From Micromonospora acroterricola (GTDB lineage: Bacteria > Actinomycetota > Actinomycetes > Mycobacteriales > Micromonosporaceae): DNA of 54,444 nucleotides. Location: assembly GCF_003172955.1 (NCBI RefSeq), contig NZ_QGKR01000140.1, positions 1-54,444 of the forward strand, in the 5' to 3' direction. How positions within the stretch are numbered: position 1 is the stretch's first letter; every line of letters starts with the position of its first letter. A program made the position numbers and the translations under genes. Shown here in pieces: positions 9,130-18,376 of the stretch. The notes under the pieces were generated by a model. The model was not told where the DNA came from and made no database searches. It was given only the letters and a program-made list of their open reading frames with translations.

Positions 9130-9870
9130 TTGCCGTTCGACGCGAGCGAGTACGGCCGGCACGTGCCGGCCGACACCTACGACGACGCCTTCGCGCACCT
9201 GGACCCGACGTCGGCGGTCGAGCGACTCGTGGAACTCGCCGACGGTGGCCCGGTCTGCGAGTTCGGGGTGGGCACCGGCCGGCTGGCGCTGCCGCTGCAG
9301 GAGCGCGGGCTGACCGTGGCGGGCGTGGAGGGGTCCCCGGTGATGGCCTCCCGGCTACGGGAGAAGCCGGGAGGGGAGCGGATCGAGGTGGCCATCGGCG
9401 ACTTCGCCGCGACCCGGGTGCCGGGCGAGTTCGCCCTGGTGCTGCTCGCGTTCAACACGATCTTCGCGCTGCCCGACCAGGCCGCGCAGGTCGCGTGCTT
9501 CCGCAACGCCGCCGCGCACCTGCGTCCCGGCGGCCGGTTCGTCGTCGAGGCGTGGGTGCCGGACCCGGCCGCGTTCCGGGCCGGCGCGGCCCTGCGGCCG
9601 GTTCGGGTGGCGCAGGACGCGGTCATGCTCGAGGCGGCCCTGTTGCACCCGGCGGAGCAGCGGATGACGACCACCAAGATCCGGCTCACCGGGACGGGCG
9701 TCGACCTGCTCCCCGCGAACCACCGCTACGCCTGGCCCGCCGAGCTCGACCTAATGGCCGAACTGGCCGGAATGACCCGGGAACAGCGGTGGGAGGACTG
9801 GACGGGCCGGCCCTTCACCGACCACAGCCGCGACCACGTGTCGGTCTACCGGCGACCGGCGTCGGCGTAG
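9130..9870 (+). CDS. Class I SAM-dependent methyltransferase
   Basis: Soluble methyltransferase of 246 residues. SAM-binding motif I is CEFGVGTGRLALPL at residues 43-56, followed by an acidic strand end (VAGVEGSPVMA) and a post-motif segment with GDFAATRVPGEFALVLLAFNTI. It resembles the Methyltransf_25-like group acting on small molecules; the substrate is unknown. The TTG start at 9130 is chosen because GGGAGG sits about 7 nt upstream and homology-like sequence begins with the FDASEYGRHVPADTYDDAF stretch; no ATG/GTG fits. The downstream gene (hflX) converges on it. Confidence 0.8.
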   Translation: MPFDASEYGRHVPADTYDDAFAHLDPTSAVERLVELADGGPVCEFGVGTGRLALPLQERGLTVAGVEGSPVMASRLREKPGGERIEVAIGDFAATRVPGEFALVLLAFNTIFALPDQAAQVACFRNAAAHLRPGGRFVVEAWVPDPAAFRAGAALRPVRVAQDAVMLEAALLHPAEQRMTTTKIRLTGTGVDLLPANHRYAWPAELDLMAELAGMTREQRWEDWTGRPFTDHSRDHVSVYRRPASA

Positions 9871-9893
9871 GCCCGACCCGCCGCCCACGCCGA

Positions 9894-9910
9894 CCGTCCC
9901 CGCCGGACGG
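9894..9910. terminator. Weak hairpin between methyltransferase and hflX
   Basis: CCGTCC (9894-9899) pairs with GGACGG (9905-9910) over a 5-nt loop in the 43-bp gap between convergent genes. The stem is short. Confidence 0.4.
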
Positions 9911-9913
9911 GAA

Positions 9914-11065
9914 TCACCGGTGCGACAGCCGGTCGGCCAGCGTGACCCGCAGGTCACCGATGCCGGCCCCGGTCAGCGCCGACACGGCCACCGCGTCCGG
10001 GTGGACGCGCTGCAGTGCCTGCACCGACTCGGGCGGCGCGACGTCGATCTTGTTGAGCACCAGCAGTTCAGGTACCGAGCCGGCGCCGATCTCGTGCAGC
10101 ACCCCGTGGACCGTGGTGATCTGGTCGAGGGCGTCCGGGGCCGAGGCGTCCACCACGTGCATCGTCAGATCGCTGCGGGTGACCTCCTCCAGCGTCGAGC
10201 GGAACGCGTCCACGAGCTGGTGTGGCAGGTGGCGGACGAACCCGACGGTGTCGACGACGGTGTAGGTGAGGTCGCCGGTGCTGATCCGGCGCACGGTCGG
10301 GTCGAGGGTGGCGAACAGGACGTCCCGTACCTGCGCGTCCGCGCCGGTGAGCCGGTTGAGCAGGGCGGACTTGCCGGCGTTGGTGTAGCCGGTGATGGAG
10401 ACCGAGGGCACCTGGTTGCGGGCTCGCCGGCCACGCACCCGCTCCCGCCTCCGGGCCAGCTCCGAGGCGTTGCGACGCAGCCGGGTGGCCCGCTGGCGCA
10501 GCGTCCGCCGCTGGGTCTCCAACCGCATCTCACCGGGGCCACGCACACCCATTCCGGCGCCGCCGGCCATCCGGCCACCACCGACCCGGGACATCGACCG
10601 GCCGTCGCCGCGCAGGCGGGGCAACTGGTACGCGATCTGCGCCAGCTCCACCTGGACCCGACCCTCGCTGGTACGCGCGTGCTCGGCGAAGATGTCCAGG
10701 ATCAGCGCCGTGCGGTCGACGACCCGCACCCCGGTCCGCTCCTCCAGGTTGCGCACCTGCCCGGGGGTCAACTCGCCGTCGGCGATCACCACATCCGCGT
10801 GCGCGCGCTCGGCCAGCTCGGTCAACTCGTCGACCTTGCCGGAGCCGATGTAGGTGGCGGAGTCGGGCTTCGGCCGGCTCTGCACCACCGCGTCGGCGAC
10901 GGTCAGGCCGTCGGTGTCGGCCAACCGGCGCAGCTCGGTCAGGGAGGTCTCCGTGCCCGGCCCGCTGTCGCCCGCCCCGTCCTCCTGACGCACCGCCACC
11001 AGCACCGCCGTCGGGCGTTCGCCCGGAGTGCCGACACCGGTGCCCAACAACCACGATCCCGCCAT
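9914..11065 (-). CDS. hflX: GTPase HflX
   Basis: Ribosome-associated GTPase that splits stalled or stressed ribosomes and is linked to heat and macrolide tolerance in other bacteria. The 383-residue protein has an N-terminal HflX domain (GSGKVDELTELAERAHADVV), the glycine-rich linker SRVGGGRMAGGAGMGVRGPGE, a basic coiled coil, and a GTPase domain starting with G1 GYTNAGKS at residues 226-233, then DTVGFVRHLPHQLV and NKID. Start ATG 11065 is chosen because GAGG lies 6 nt upstream. It is somewhat short at the N-terminus, so a second, longer HflX elsewhere in the genome is possible. Divergent from a bL36 gene. Confidence 0.9.
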   Translation of the reverse strand: MAGSWLLGTGVGTPGERPTAVLVAVRQEDGAGDSGPGTETSLTELRRLADTDGLTVADAVVQSRPKPDSATYIGSGKVDELTELAERAHADVVIADGELTPGQVRNLEERTGVRVVDRTALILDIFAEHARTSEGRVQVELAQIAYQLPRLRGDGRSMSRVGGGRMAGGAGMGVRGPGEMRLETQRRTLRQRATRLRRNASELARRRERVRGRRARNQVPSVSITGYTNAGKSALLNRLTGADAQVRDVLFATLDPTVRRISTGDLTYTVVDTVGFVRHLPHQLVDAFRSTLEEVTRSDLTMHVVDASAPDALDQITTVHGVLHEIGAGSVPELLVLNKIDVAPPESVQALQRVHPDAVAVSALTGAGIGDLRVTLADRLSHR

Positions 11066-11392
11066 CGTCCACCTCGCTCGTCTCGTGCGTTCTGACCTAC
11101 CCCCGTTGCCGCCGGACATGCGGACCCGCCACCCCACCGGTCGTCAACGACGGCGCTCTCGGGCGCCGCGCGCCCACGCGGTGAAGGTGTCCGGTGAGCG
11201 GTTGCCGGTCAGGGACAGGACCGCGACCTGTCCGTCCACGGGTTCTTGGACGTGGTCACGCGCCTCGCGGTCGACGTGGCACCGGGCCACGCCGGCCGGC
11301 GACCTCGGGATCGACGCGACGAATGGGCGTCGACCGGTCGGGTACGCCGGTCGGACCGGACAGCGCGCTACGACCAGGAGAGGGTGGCTGCG
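11066..11392. other. Intergenic region between hflX and bL36
   Basis: This 327-bp divergent promoter region contains a short inverted repeat near 11144-11155 (GTCGT-CA-ACGAC) and GTCGG/CCGGTCGG direct repeats near 11335-11365. No AT-rich zinc-regulator (Zur) box is visible. I see no coding sequence in it that looks real. Confidence 0.45.
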
Positions 11393-11515
11393 ATGAAGGT
11401 CAGGAACTCGCTGCGCGGTTTGAAGAACAAGATGAACTCGATCGTCGTACGTCGTCGGGGCCGGACTTTTGTGATCAACAAGTCCGACCCGCGTCAGAAG
11501 GCCCGGCAGGGCTGA
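11393..11515 (+). CDS. ykgO: 50S ribosomal protein bL36, cysteine-free (type B)
   Basis: Forty-residue basic protein starting [14 protein letters not shown], with [18 protein letters not shown] and ending KARQG, the typical bL36 type B pattern. It has no cysteines, so it lacks the zinc-ribbon (C-x2-C...C-x4-H) of the ordinary form. Such C-minus paralogues usually replace the zinc form when zinc is scarce. AGGAGAGGG lies 9 nt upstream of the ATG. It is divergent from hflX, another ribosome-related gene. A deazaflavin oxidoreductase gene follows 25 bp downstream and may be co-transcribed. Confidence 0.93.
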   Translation: MKVRNSLRGLKNKMNSIVVRRRGRTFVINKSDPRQKARQG

Positions 11516-11540
11516 GAGCCGCGAGCGGACGGGTACTGAC

Positions 11541-11978
11541 GTGTCCTGGCCGGTCGCGATGTCCCGCGCGCTCCAGCAGCGCCTGATCAACCCGATCGTC
11601 CGGCTCGCGTGGGACTGGAAGCTCCCGATTCCCGGCGACGCCCTGCTGGAGACGACCGGACGGCGTACCGGCCAGCCGCGGTACACCCCGGTGTGCGACG
11701 GCCTGGACGGTGACGTTTTCTGGCTGGTCTCCCAGCGGGGGCGCCGTGCCGACTGGGTCCGGAACGTGGAGGCCGACAACCGCGTCCGGCTCAAGGTGGG
11801 CGGCGGGCGGCGTGCGCGCTGGCGGACCGGAACGGCGCGGATCGTCGAGGACGACGACCCGCGCCAGCGCCAGCGGATCCTCGGGGGCGGCGGTCGCGCG
11901 CGCCGGCTCTGCCTGCGCACGTCGAAGGCGGTGACCGAGAGCCCGCTGACGGTGCGCGTCGATCTTGAGCCGGTCTGA
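11541..11978 (+). CDS. Deazaflavin (F420)-dependent nitroreductase family protein
   Basis: Small split-beta-barrel oxidoreductase of the Ddn/DUF385 family, using reduced F420 or another flavin; substrate unknown. The 145-residue length fits. Diagnostic parts are ETTGRRTGQPRYTPV (residues about 37-51), the strand FWLVSQRGRRADWVRNVEA, and the conserved downstream ARWRTGTARIV. The start is GTG 11541, or ATG 11559; neither has a strong ribosome-binding site. It lies 25 bp after the bL36 gene on the same strand. Confidence 0.8.
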   Translation: MSWPVAMSRALQQRLINPIVRLAWDWKLPIPGDALLETTGRRTGQPRYTPVCDGLDGDVFWLVSQRGRRADWVRNVEADNRVRLKVGGGRRARWRTGTARIVEDDDPRQRQRILGGGGRARRLCLRTSKAVTESPLTVRVDLEPV

Positions 11979-12034
11979 CGCCCGAGCCGGCCTCGACCTG
12001 ACCGGGCGACGCCCGAGCGGCGGAGCCCGTCGCC

Positions 12035-12862
12035 TCAGACCGTGCGCAGGTATTCCTCCCAGGACACCTTCGGCGTGACGGCCGGGCCGTCGTCCGCACC
12101 CCGGTTTGCCAGCCCGTTGAGGCCGAGGTAGTAGTCGCCCGCCTGGTGCTGGGCGCCGGCCGACTGGTCCGTGTCGGCCAGAGCGATGGCGTGGATGTGG
12201 TAGGGCCAGTCTCCCTGCGACGGGGTGCGGAGCCACGCGGCGAAGCCCACCCGGCGCAACTGCCTGACGACGGTGGTCCGGTAGGTGGAGGTCATGCCGC
12301 TCACGGACAGGTCCAACGCGCCGCCGCCGTCGTGGGTGCCCGCCGAGGCCGGGGTGCTGGAACTGTAGGAGCCCTGGGTGATGGTCAGTTGAGCGCCGAG
12401 CAGGCGTTCCGCCTCCAGGAGCATGCTCCGGGTGCGCGTGTTGACCTGTGCGCCGCGAAGAGTGACGACGCTGCCCGGGGAGAGCGCCCGCGTGACCGTG
12501 AACCGCTGCTCACCCAGCAGGCGGAGCGAGGTCTGCCCGGGCAGGCCGGTGGCGTCCAGCCCCGTGTATCCCAGTGACCGCTGGTAGGCGGCGTACGCCG
12601 CGATGGTGCTCGTGCCGAAGTGACCGTCGACGTAGGTGGCCGCGAGAAGGCCTCGTGCCTGCAGCGCGCGTTCCACCTGGAGGACGCTGTCCTTGCTGCC
12701 GGAGGTGATCGCCGTGTCTGCCCGGCGCGGATCGATCTGCGCGGCCTTGATGAGCGCCTCCATGTCGACCACCGGCAGCGCCGCGCGGGCACTCTGGCCG
12801 GTGACCGCCGAACCGGCCGTCGCGAGCGCGGCGGTGAGCAGCACACGTCTCCTGGTTAGCAC
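12035..12862 (-). CDS. Exported peptidoglycan-binding M15-like peptidase
   Basis: Secreted cell-wall protein of 275 residues. The N-terminus TRRRVLLTAALATAGSAV, ending in SARA, looks like a Tat-type signal peptide. A peptidoglycan-binding domain_1 spans about residues 45-110 (YVDGHFGTSTIAAYAAYQRS). A peptidase M15-like domain follows with zinc ligands H177-x6-D184 (THDGGGALDLS) and H222/H224 (YHIHAI), consistent with a D,D-peptidase or L,D-endopeptidase. GTG 12862 is chosen because GGAGG is just upstream; the frame remains open far upstream without meaning. It is divergent from the SRPBCC gene. Confidence 0.8.
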   Translation of the reverse strand: MLTRRRVLLTAALATAGSAVTGQSARAALPVVDMEALIKAAQIDPRRADTAITSGSKDSVLQVERALQARGLLAATYVDGHFGTSTIAAYAAYQRSLGYTGLDATGLPGQTSLRLLGEQRFTVTRALSPGSVVTLRGAQVNTRTRSMLLEAERLLGAQLTITQGSYSSSTPASAGTHDGGGALDLSVSGMTSTYRTTVVRQLRRVGFAAWLRTPSQGDWPYHIHAIALADTDQSAGAQHQAGDYYLGLNGLANRGADDGPAVTPKVSWEEYLRTV

Positions 12863-13138
12863 TCTTCCTCCATGCGGTTGTGCGGCACGCTGACGCGCTC
12901 GTAAGTGCTTTTCCATGTATCGATGGATACTGGCAGAATTCTTCATCGCGCGAAAGGCTTCCCCACCCCGCGATCCCGGACCGGCCCCCGGGTTCCTCGA
13001 CCCCATCTTTCCGGTCGGCCCGCGGCGACCGCGTCCGCCTGATCTGCTGGAGACAGGCGAGCCGGTCCCCGCAACGGCTCGACGTGAGCGACGGCCACCC
13101 GGCACGCCGCCGCCAACCACGAACTCGAAGGGGTGATC

Positions 13139-14119
13139 ATGGGAAGAACGACCATGGGTGTCCGGTCCGTGACCGACAGCCTGGGTATCGAGCGGGCCAG
13201 CGAGGACTGCGGCCCGCAGGGCCTGGCCCGGTTCCTGGGCTGGGTCAGCCTCGGTCTGGGGGTGGCCACTCTCGCGCGGCGGGAGCAGGTCAGCCGGATG
13301 AGCGGGGTCGACGACTCGCCCACCGCACGGCGGGTGCTGGCGGTGACGGGCGTACGCGAGCTGGGCCACGCCGCCGCCCTGCTGATCCCCCGGCGCGCGG
13401 GGTGGGGAGCGTGGACCCGGGTCGCCGGCGACGTGCTGGACCTCGCCGCCGCCGGGCAGGCGATGATGGGTCGCGGTGGCGAACGGCGCCGGCGTCTGAC
13501 GTACACGACCTGGGCGTTGGCCGGGATCACCGCCGTGGATCTGTACAGCGCGGTACGGGTCACCCGTCGGCGGCCGGGGCGGAACGCCAACCGGGTGCAC
13601 GGGTCGGTGACGATCAACCGCAGCGCCGCGGACGCGTACCGGTTCTGGCACGACTTCGAGAACCTGCCGCGCTTCATGTCGCACCTCCAGTCGGTGCAGA
13701 CCACGGGTGACCGGCGGTCCCGCTGGACGGCGAAGGCGCCGGCCGGCCGCAGCGTCACGTGGCACGCGGAGATCGTCGACGACCGCCCGGGTGAACTGAT
13801 CACGTGGCGCTCGACGGGTGGGGCACGGGTGCCCAACTCCGGGTCGGTGCGCTTCGTCCCGTCCACCGGGGGCCGTGGCACCGAGGTGCGGGTCGAGATC
13901 GGCTACCGGGTGCCCGGAGGCATGTTCGGCGCGCGGGTCGCCAAGCTGTTCGGTGAGGATCCGCAGCAGCAGGTCTCCGACGACCTGCGCAGGTTCAAGC
14001 AGATGATCGAGACCGGCGAGATCACGCGCTCCGACGGCAGCCCGGACGGCATCAGCATCCAGCAACAGCTGAAGCAGCGCCCGGCGCAGCCGCTGGCGAC
14101 GCGCCGGTCCGGAAGGTAG
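13139..14119 (+). CDS. SRPBCC-family (polyketide cyclase/dehydrase-like) membrane protein
   Basis: 326 residues in two parts. The N-terminal half has hydrophobic segments ([18 protein letters not shown], and [20 protein letters not shown]) typical of a small membrane region. The C-terminal half, about 155-300, is a START/SRPBCC ligand-binding fold ([20 protein letters not shown], then [20 protein letters not shown]). No catalytic residues can be assigned. ATG 13139 has AAGGGG at the right distance; GTG 13133 is less likely. It ends only 7 bp before the alcohol dehydrogenase gene, so the two look co-transcribed, a pairing that is common in actinobacteria. Confidence 0.8.
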   Translation: MGRTTMGVRSVTDSLGIERASEDCGPQGLARFLGWVSLGLGVATLARREQVSRMSGVDDSPTARRVLAVTGVRELGHAAALLIPRRAGWGAWTRVAGDVLDLAAAGQAMMGRGGERRRRLTYTTWALAGITAVDLYSAVRVTRRRPGRNANRVHGSVTINRSAADAYRFWHDFENLPRFMSHLQSVQTTGDRRSRWTAKAPAGRSVTWHAEIVDDRPGELITWRSTGGARVPNSGSVRFVPSTGGRGTEVRVEIGYRVPGGMFGARVAKLFGEDPQQQVSDDLRRFKQMIETGEITRSDGSPDGISIQQQLKQRPAQPLATRRSGR

Positions 14120-14126
14120 GGCACCC

Positions 14127-15302
14127 ATGAAAGCGACCTGCTGGATCGCACCCAACAAGGTGGCGGTCAAGAAGGTGCCCGACCCGCAGATCCTCAACCC
14201 GCGCGACGCGATCGTGCGGATCACCTCGACGGCGATCTGCGGCTCCGACCTGCACCTTCTTCAGGGGTACATCCCGGCGATGAAGAAGGGGGACGTCCTC
14301 GGTCACGAGTTCATGGGCGAGATCGTGGAGCTGGGCCCGGGCGTCCGCAACGGCCTGAGTGTCGGCGACCGGGTGGTGGTGGCCTTCCCGATCGCCTGCG
14401 GCAACTGCGCCTCCTGCCAGGCCGGCCTCTACTCGATCTGCGAGAACTCCAACCCCAACGCGGGGATCGCGGAGACGTTCCTGGGCCACTCGCCCGCCGG
14501 CATCTTCGGCTACTCCCACCTCCTGGGCGGCTACGCCGGCGGCCAGTCGCAGTACGCACGGGTGCCCTACGCCGACGTCGGGACCATCAAGATCGAGGAC
14601 GACCTGCCGGACGAGAAGGCGTTGTTCCTGTCCGACGTGCTGCCGACCGGCTACATGGCCGCCGAGATGTGCGACATCAAGCGCGGCGACACCATCGCGA
14701 TCTGGGGCGCCGGCTCGGTCGGCCAGTTCGCGGCCGCCAGTGCCCGCCTGCTCGGGGCGGAACGGGTCATCGTCATCGACCGGTTCCCCTACCGGCTGCG
14801 GATCGCTCAGGAGAACACCGGCGCGGAGATCATCAACTACGAGCAGACCGACGTCCTGGATGCCCTGCGGGAGATGACGGGCGGCCGCGGGCCGGACGCG
14901 TGCATCGACGCGGTCGGCCTGGAGGGGCACCACGCGTCCGCCGCGCTGCACGCGTACGACAAGGCCAAGCAGGCGACGAAGACGGAGACCGACCGGCCCC
15001 ACGCGCTGCGGGAGGCGGTGTTGAGCTGCCACAACGGCGGCACGATCTCGGTGATCGGCGCCTACAGCGGCTTCATCGACAAGTTCCCGATGGGCTCGTT
15101 CATGAACCGCTCGCTGACCATGCGGGCCGGGCAGGCGCACGTGCAGCGCTACATGCGGCCGCTGCTCGAACGGATCCGCAAGGGCGAGATCGACCCGAGC
15201 TTCATCATCACCCACACCATGCCGCTGGCCGAGGCCCCGCACGCCTACGACATCTTCAAGAACAAGCAGGACGACTGCCTGAAGGTGGTGCTCACGCCGT
15301 AG
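14127..15302 (+). CDS. Zinc-dependent alcohol dehydrogenase (MDR superfamily)
   Basis: Medium-chain dehydrogenase of 391 residues, closest in pattern to glutathione-independent formaldehyde dehydrogenase-like enzymes. Catalytic zinc ligands are visible in [11 protein letters not shown] and [10 protein letters not shown]; the structural-zinc cysteines are in [18 protein letters not shown]; the NAD(P)-binding loop is [19 protein letters not shown]. The substrate is unknown. It begins 7 bp after the SRPBCC gene, with its ribosome-binding site in that gap (GGAAGGTAGGG). Confidence 0.88.
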   Translation: MKATCWIAPNKVAVKKVPDPQILNPRDAIVRITSTAICGSDLHLLQGYIPAMKKGDVLGHEFMGEIVELGPGVRNGLSVGDRVVVAFPIACGNCASCQAGLYSICENSNPNAGIAETFLGHSPAGIFGYSHLLGGYAGGQSQYARVPYADVGTIKIEDDLPDEKALFLSDVLPTGYMAAEMCDIKRGDTIAIWGAGSVGQFAAASARLLGAERVIVIDRFPYRLRIAQENTGAEIINYEQTDVLDALREMTGGRGPDACIDAVGLEGHHASAALHAYDKAKQATKTETDRPHALREAVLSCHNGGTISVIGAYSGFIDKFPMGSFMNRSLTMRAGQAHVQRYMRPLLERIRKGEIDPSFIITHTMPLAEAPHAYDIFKNKQDDCLKVVLTP

Positions 15303-15437
15303 CGGCGGCGATGGTCTGCCGGGACGAGGGGACGCCGGTCGAGCTGACGTCACCCTCGCCCCGGCACGCCGTGCGGCGGCCCGGCAGGCATGGCAGACGC
15401 GTCACCTCCCGGCGCTCCGCACCGCGTGGCCTCGGCG

Positions 15438-17267
15438 TCAGTGACCGCGGTAGAGGGCGTCGACGTCGGCGGCGAAGTGTGACCGGACGACCCCGCGCTT
15501 GACCTTGAGCGTGGGGGTGAGCTCCCCGTCGGCTTCGGTGAGGTCCCGGAGCAGGATGCGGAAGGTCTTGATCCGTTCGGCCTGGGACACCGTCTCGTTG
15601 GCGGCATCGATGGCTCGCTGGATCTCCTGGCGTAGCCCGGGGTCGTCCCGCAGGTCCGCCACCGACGCGCGGGGGTGGCCGTGGGAGTCTCTCCACCGCT
15701 CCCACGTCTGCTGGTCGAGGGTGATGAGCGCGGAGACGTACGGCTGGTCGTCGCCGAACAGGACGCACTGACTGATCAGGGGGTGGGCGCGGACGCGTTC
15801 CTCGACCGGAGCGGGGGCGAGGTTCGTGCCCGCCGCCGTCACGATGATCTCCTTCGTCCGGCCGGTGATGCGCAGGAAGCCGTCGCCGTCGAGGCTGCCC
15901 TGGTCCCCGGTGCGCAGCCACCCGTCCGCCGTGAAGGTGGCCTCGGTGGCGTCGGGGTTGTGCCAGTAGCCGGGGAAGACCATCTCGCCGCGTGCCAGGA
16001 CCTCCCCGCCGTCGCCGATGCGGATGTCCACGCCGGGCAACGGCCTACCGACCGTGCCGATCCGTAGCGCGGTCGGCAGGTTCAGGGTCAACGCCGGTGA
16101 CGTCTCGGTCAGCCCGTACCCCTCCAACGCGGTCAGGCCGGCGCCGCGGAAGAAGTGACCGAGCCGCTCCCCGAGCGGGGCGCCGCCGACGATGGCCGTA
16201 CGGCACCGTCCGCCCAGCGTGGCCCGCAGCTTCCGGTAGACGATCACGTCGAACACCCGGTGCGCCAGCCGCAGGAGGCCTCCGGGGCCGGTGGGCGTGT
16301 CGATGGCATGGCTGTAGCGCACCGCGACGCTGTCCGCCATCCGGAACAGCCACTCCTGGTGCGCCTCCGCGGCCTTCTCCCGCGCCCGGGCGTGCATCTT
16401 CTCGAACACCCTCGGCACGGCGAGGATGAAGGTGGGTCGGTGCCGTTGTACGTCCGCGAGTGCGCCACGCATGCTGGCGCTGTGCACCAGGGTGGCGCGG
16501 GTGAGCACCATGCCGACCTGGATCAGGCGGGCGAACGTGTGGGCCAGCGGCAGGAACAGCACCGTCGACGCCCCCGGGTGCAGCAGCTCCGGCAACACGG
16601 CGGTGGCGCTGCCGATGTCGCTGTAGATGTTGCGGTGCGTCAGCACACATCCCTTCGGCTTGCCGGTCGTGCCGCTGGTGTAGACGATCGTCGCCACGTC
16701 GCTGCCGGTGACCGCCGTGCGGCGGGCGTCCACCTGGGCGTCGTCCACGGTGCGGCCCTGCCCGGCGAGCGCGATCAGGTCCCCGGCGTCGATCTGCCAC
16801 ACGTGGCGCACGCCGGGCAGGCCCGCGCGCAGGTCGGCGAGCATCGCGGCGTGCTTGTCGGCCTCGACCACACATCCCACCGCCTCGGAGTCAGCGAGTA
16901 TCCATTCGAGCTGCTCCGGGCTGGACGTGTCGTAGATCGGGACGGTGACCGCCCCGATCGACCACAACGCGTAGTCGACGAGCGTCCACTCGTAGCGGGT
17001 TCGGCTCATCAACCCCACCCGGTCCCCGTGACCGATCCCGGCGGCGATGAAGCCGCGGGCGACTGCGCACACGTCGTCGCGGAACTGGGCGCACGTCACG
17101 GGGGCGGCCCCGTCCGCCGCCGTCGCTGCCGGCCAGGACCGGGGGACCGGCGAGGGGCGCAGGAACTGCAGGCCTTCGGGCTCCTGCCGCGCGTTGTCCC
17201 ACACCATGTCCGCCAGGCCCGGCGACGTGGCGTCCGTGACAGCCGGCGGTACCGACACCTCCTGCAC
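15438..17267 (-). CDS. Long-chain acyl-CoA synthetase (FadD15-like, AMP-forming)
   Basis: 609-residue adenylate-forming enzyme that activates fatty acids to acyl-CoA. Motifs: phosphate-binding loop YTSGTTGKPKGCVLTHRN near residues 193-210, LPLAHTFARLIQV, GYGLTETSPALTLN, and the hinge TGDQGSLDGDGFLRITGRTKE. The C-terminal PTLKVKRGVV segment carries the usual lysine-rich end. The GTG start at 17267 is preceded by GGAGGGGG. The 135-bp gap to the convergent alcohol dehydrogenase gene contains nothing I recognise. Confidence 0.9.
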   Translation of the reverse strand: MQEVSVPPAVTDATSPGLADMVWDNARQEPEGLQFLRPSPVPRSWPAATAADGAAPVTCAQFRDDVCAVARGFIAAGIGHGDRVGLMSRTRYEWTLVDYALWSIGAVTVPIYDTSSPEQLEWILADSEAVGCVVEADKHAAMLADLRAGLPGVRHVWQIDAGDLIALAGQGRTVDDAQVDARRTAVTGSDVATIVYTSGTTGKPKGCVLTHRNIYSDIGSATAVLPELLHPGASTVLFLPLAHTFARLIQVGMVLTRATLVHSASMRGALADVQRHRPTFILAVPRVFEKMHARAREKAAEAHQEWLFRMADSVAVRYSHAIDTPTGPGGLLRLAHRVFDVIVYRKLRATLGGRCRTAIVGGAPLGERLGHFFRGAGLTALEGYGLTETSPALTLNLPTALRIGTVGRPLPGVDIRIGDGGEVLARGEMVFPGYWHNPDATEATFTADGWLRTGDQGSLDGDGFLRITGRTKEIIVTAAGTNLAPAPVEERVRAHPLISQCVLFGDDQPYVSALITLDQQTWERWRDSHGHPRASVADLRDDPGLRQEIQRAIDAANETVSQAERIKTFRILLRDLTEADGELTPTLKVKRGVVRSHFAADVDALYRGH

Positions 17268-17414
17268 CCCGTCGCACCCCCTCCACCACCGACGCCGCCC
17301 GGCGTCCGAAGCCGCTACGCGGTCATGATGACGCGGCGGAGTGTGGCCACGACGGTGAACGACGAAACCGCCACGCGCGGCGCTGTGCCGTGCGACGGGT
17401 CAGCCCGAGGGTCG

Positions 17415-17729
17415 CTACTTCACCTTGCGGGTGGATCGGGCCACGATGTCCTCGTACTGCGGGTGCTTGACCAGCCACTCGGCGAGGAAGGGACAGATCG
17501 GCACGACGGTCCGGCCCCTGGCCCGCGCGTCGTCCATCACCGCGCGAGCCAGTGTCGACCCGACGCCCCTGCCCTCGAACTCCGGGTCGACCTCGGTATG
17601 GGTGTAGGCGATGATCGTGCCGGTCAGCTGGTAGGTGACCAGCCCGGCGACCACGCCCGCCTCGTCGCGCGCCTCGAATCGCTCGCGCTCCGGCACGTCT
17701 GTCACGGTGAACTGCACCGGACCATCCAA
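17415..17729 (-). CDS. GNAT-family N-acetyltransferase-like protein (COG2388/YjdJ type)
   Basis: A 100-104 residue minimal GNAT fold. RFEARDEAGVVAGLVTYQL is followed by TEVDPEFEGRGVGSTLAR (acetyl-CoA pyrophosphate loop, R/Q-x-x-G-x-G/A type) and the family-typical ending VVPICPFLAEWLVKHPQYEDIV. The acceptor is unknown. Start is uncertain between TTG 17729 and GTG 17717; the latter has GGATGG upstream. The gap of 147 bp to the acyl-CoA synthetase start contains no recognised element. Confidence 0.85.
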   Translation of the reverse strand: MDGPVQFTVTDVPERERFEARDEAGVVAGLVTYQLTGTIIAYTHTEVDPEFEGRGVGSTLARAVMDDARARGRTVVPICPFLAEWLVKHPQYEDIVARSTRKVK

Positions 17730-17798
17730 CCACGCTCGCCAGCTGACCGGCCGGTGAGCGTGGCCGCCGCCGGGTGCCGCCGCCGGGAGTGCGCGTTG

Positions 17799-18215
17799 TC
17801 AGCTGGCGCGGGACTCGACGCGGGCGAGCAGACGCAGCGTGGCGCGGATGTGCTGCTTGTCGGCGCCGGAGGTGCGGGGGTCGGCCAGCCGGTCGCGGAT
17901 GGCGGCGATGTGCGCCTCCACGTCCGGGTCCGCCGACAGCGGGGTGGGTGGCGCGACGTCCGTGTGCGGCGGGGTGAGGGCGCGCAGGGCCGCGCCGAGC
18001 GGCAGGTCCAGGACCGCGCAGAACGCCCGCACCTTGGGCAGCTCCGGGTGGTGCTGCCACTCGCCGGACAGCCACCGGAAGACCGTGGAGCGACTGACGC
18101 CGGTGCGCGTCGCGACCTCGGCCACCGACCAGCCGCGCTCGTCACGGGCGGTCTCGACCGCCTGGCGGACGAATCGCGCGAATGCGGCCTGCGCGGTTGC
18201 CGGCGTCTCACCCAT
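17799..18215 (-). CDS. XRE-type helix-turn-helix regulator
   Basis: 138 residues. The HTH reads ERGWSVAEVATRTGVSRSTV, followed by FRWLSGEW, which is a Cro/C1-type recognition helix, and then PELPKVRAFCAVLDLP, typical of actinobacterial XRE regulators. The C-terminal 55 residues contain a helical tail (DVEAHIAAIRDRLADPRTS) of unknown role. Start ATG 18215 is preferred; an in-frame ATG 18284 would add 23 residues that look random. It lies downstream of the sulfotransferase/PP2C pair on the same strand. Confidence 0.75.
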   Translation of the reverse strand: MGETPATAQAAFARFVRQAVETARDERGWSVAEVATRTGVSRSTVFRWLSGEWQHHPELPKVRAFCAVLDLPLGAALRALTPPHTDVAPPTPLSADPDVEAHIAAIRDRLADPRTSGADKQHIRATLRLLARVESRAS

Positions 18216-18376
18216 GTCCTGGCCGTCGCTTCCCCCGTGGTCGATGCCCAGGCAGGCTAACCCCGACCGCTGACGCGTCGCCATCCGCCGTAGCGCCCGG
18301 ACATCGTCCGACCACGTACGGTCACCGTGGGGCGCTGTCGGTGTCGGGATGGGCGGCGGTGTCACGGCGGACACCC

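Noticed and set aside
8785..9198. Extra 138-residue N-terminal extension of the carboxylase
   Set aside because: The upstream translation looks random, while GTG 8784 has a good ribosome-binding site and starts exactly at the biotin carboxylase fold.
11066..11392. Zur box upstream of bL36
   Set aside because: No AT-rich palindrome of the expected kind in the gap.
12915..13136. Small 73-residue reading frame before the SRPBCC gene
   Set aside because: Pro/Arg-rich shadow composition, no family and a poor start; probably leader sequence.
12863..13138. Cyclic di-AMP (ydaO-type) riboswitch before the peptidoglycan peptidase gene
   Set aside because: Such elements are known before cell-wall hydrolases of actinobacteria, but the conserved core motifs are not recognisable; only a small TCCAT-N6-ATGGA repeat is seen.
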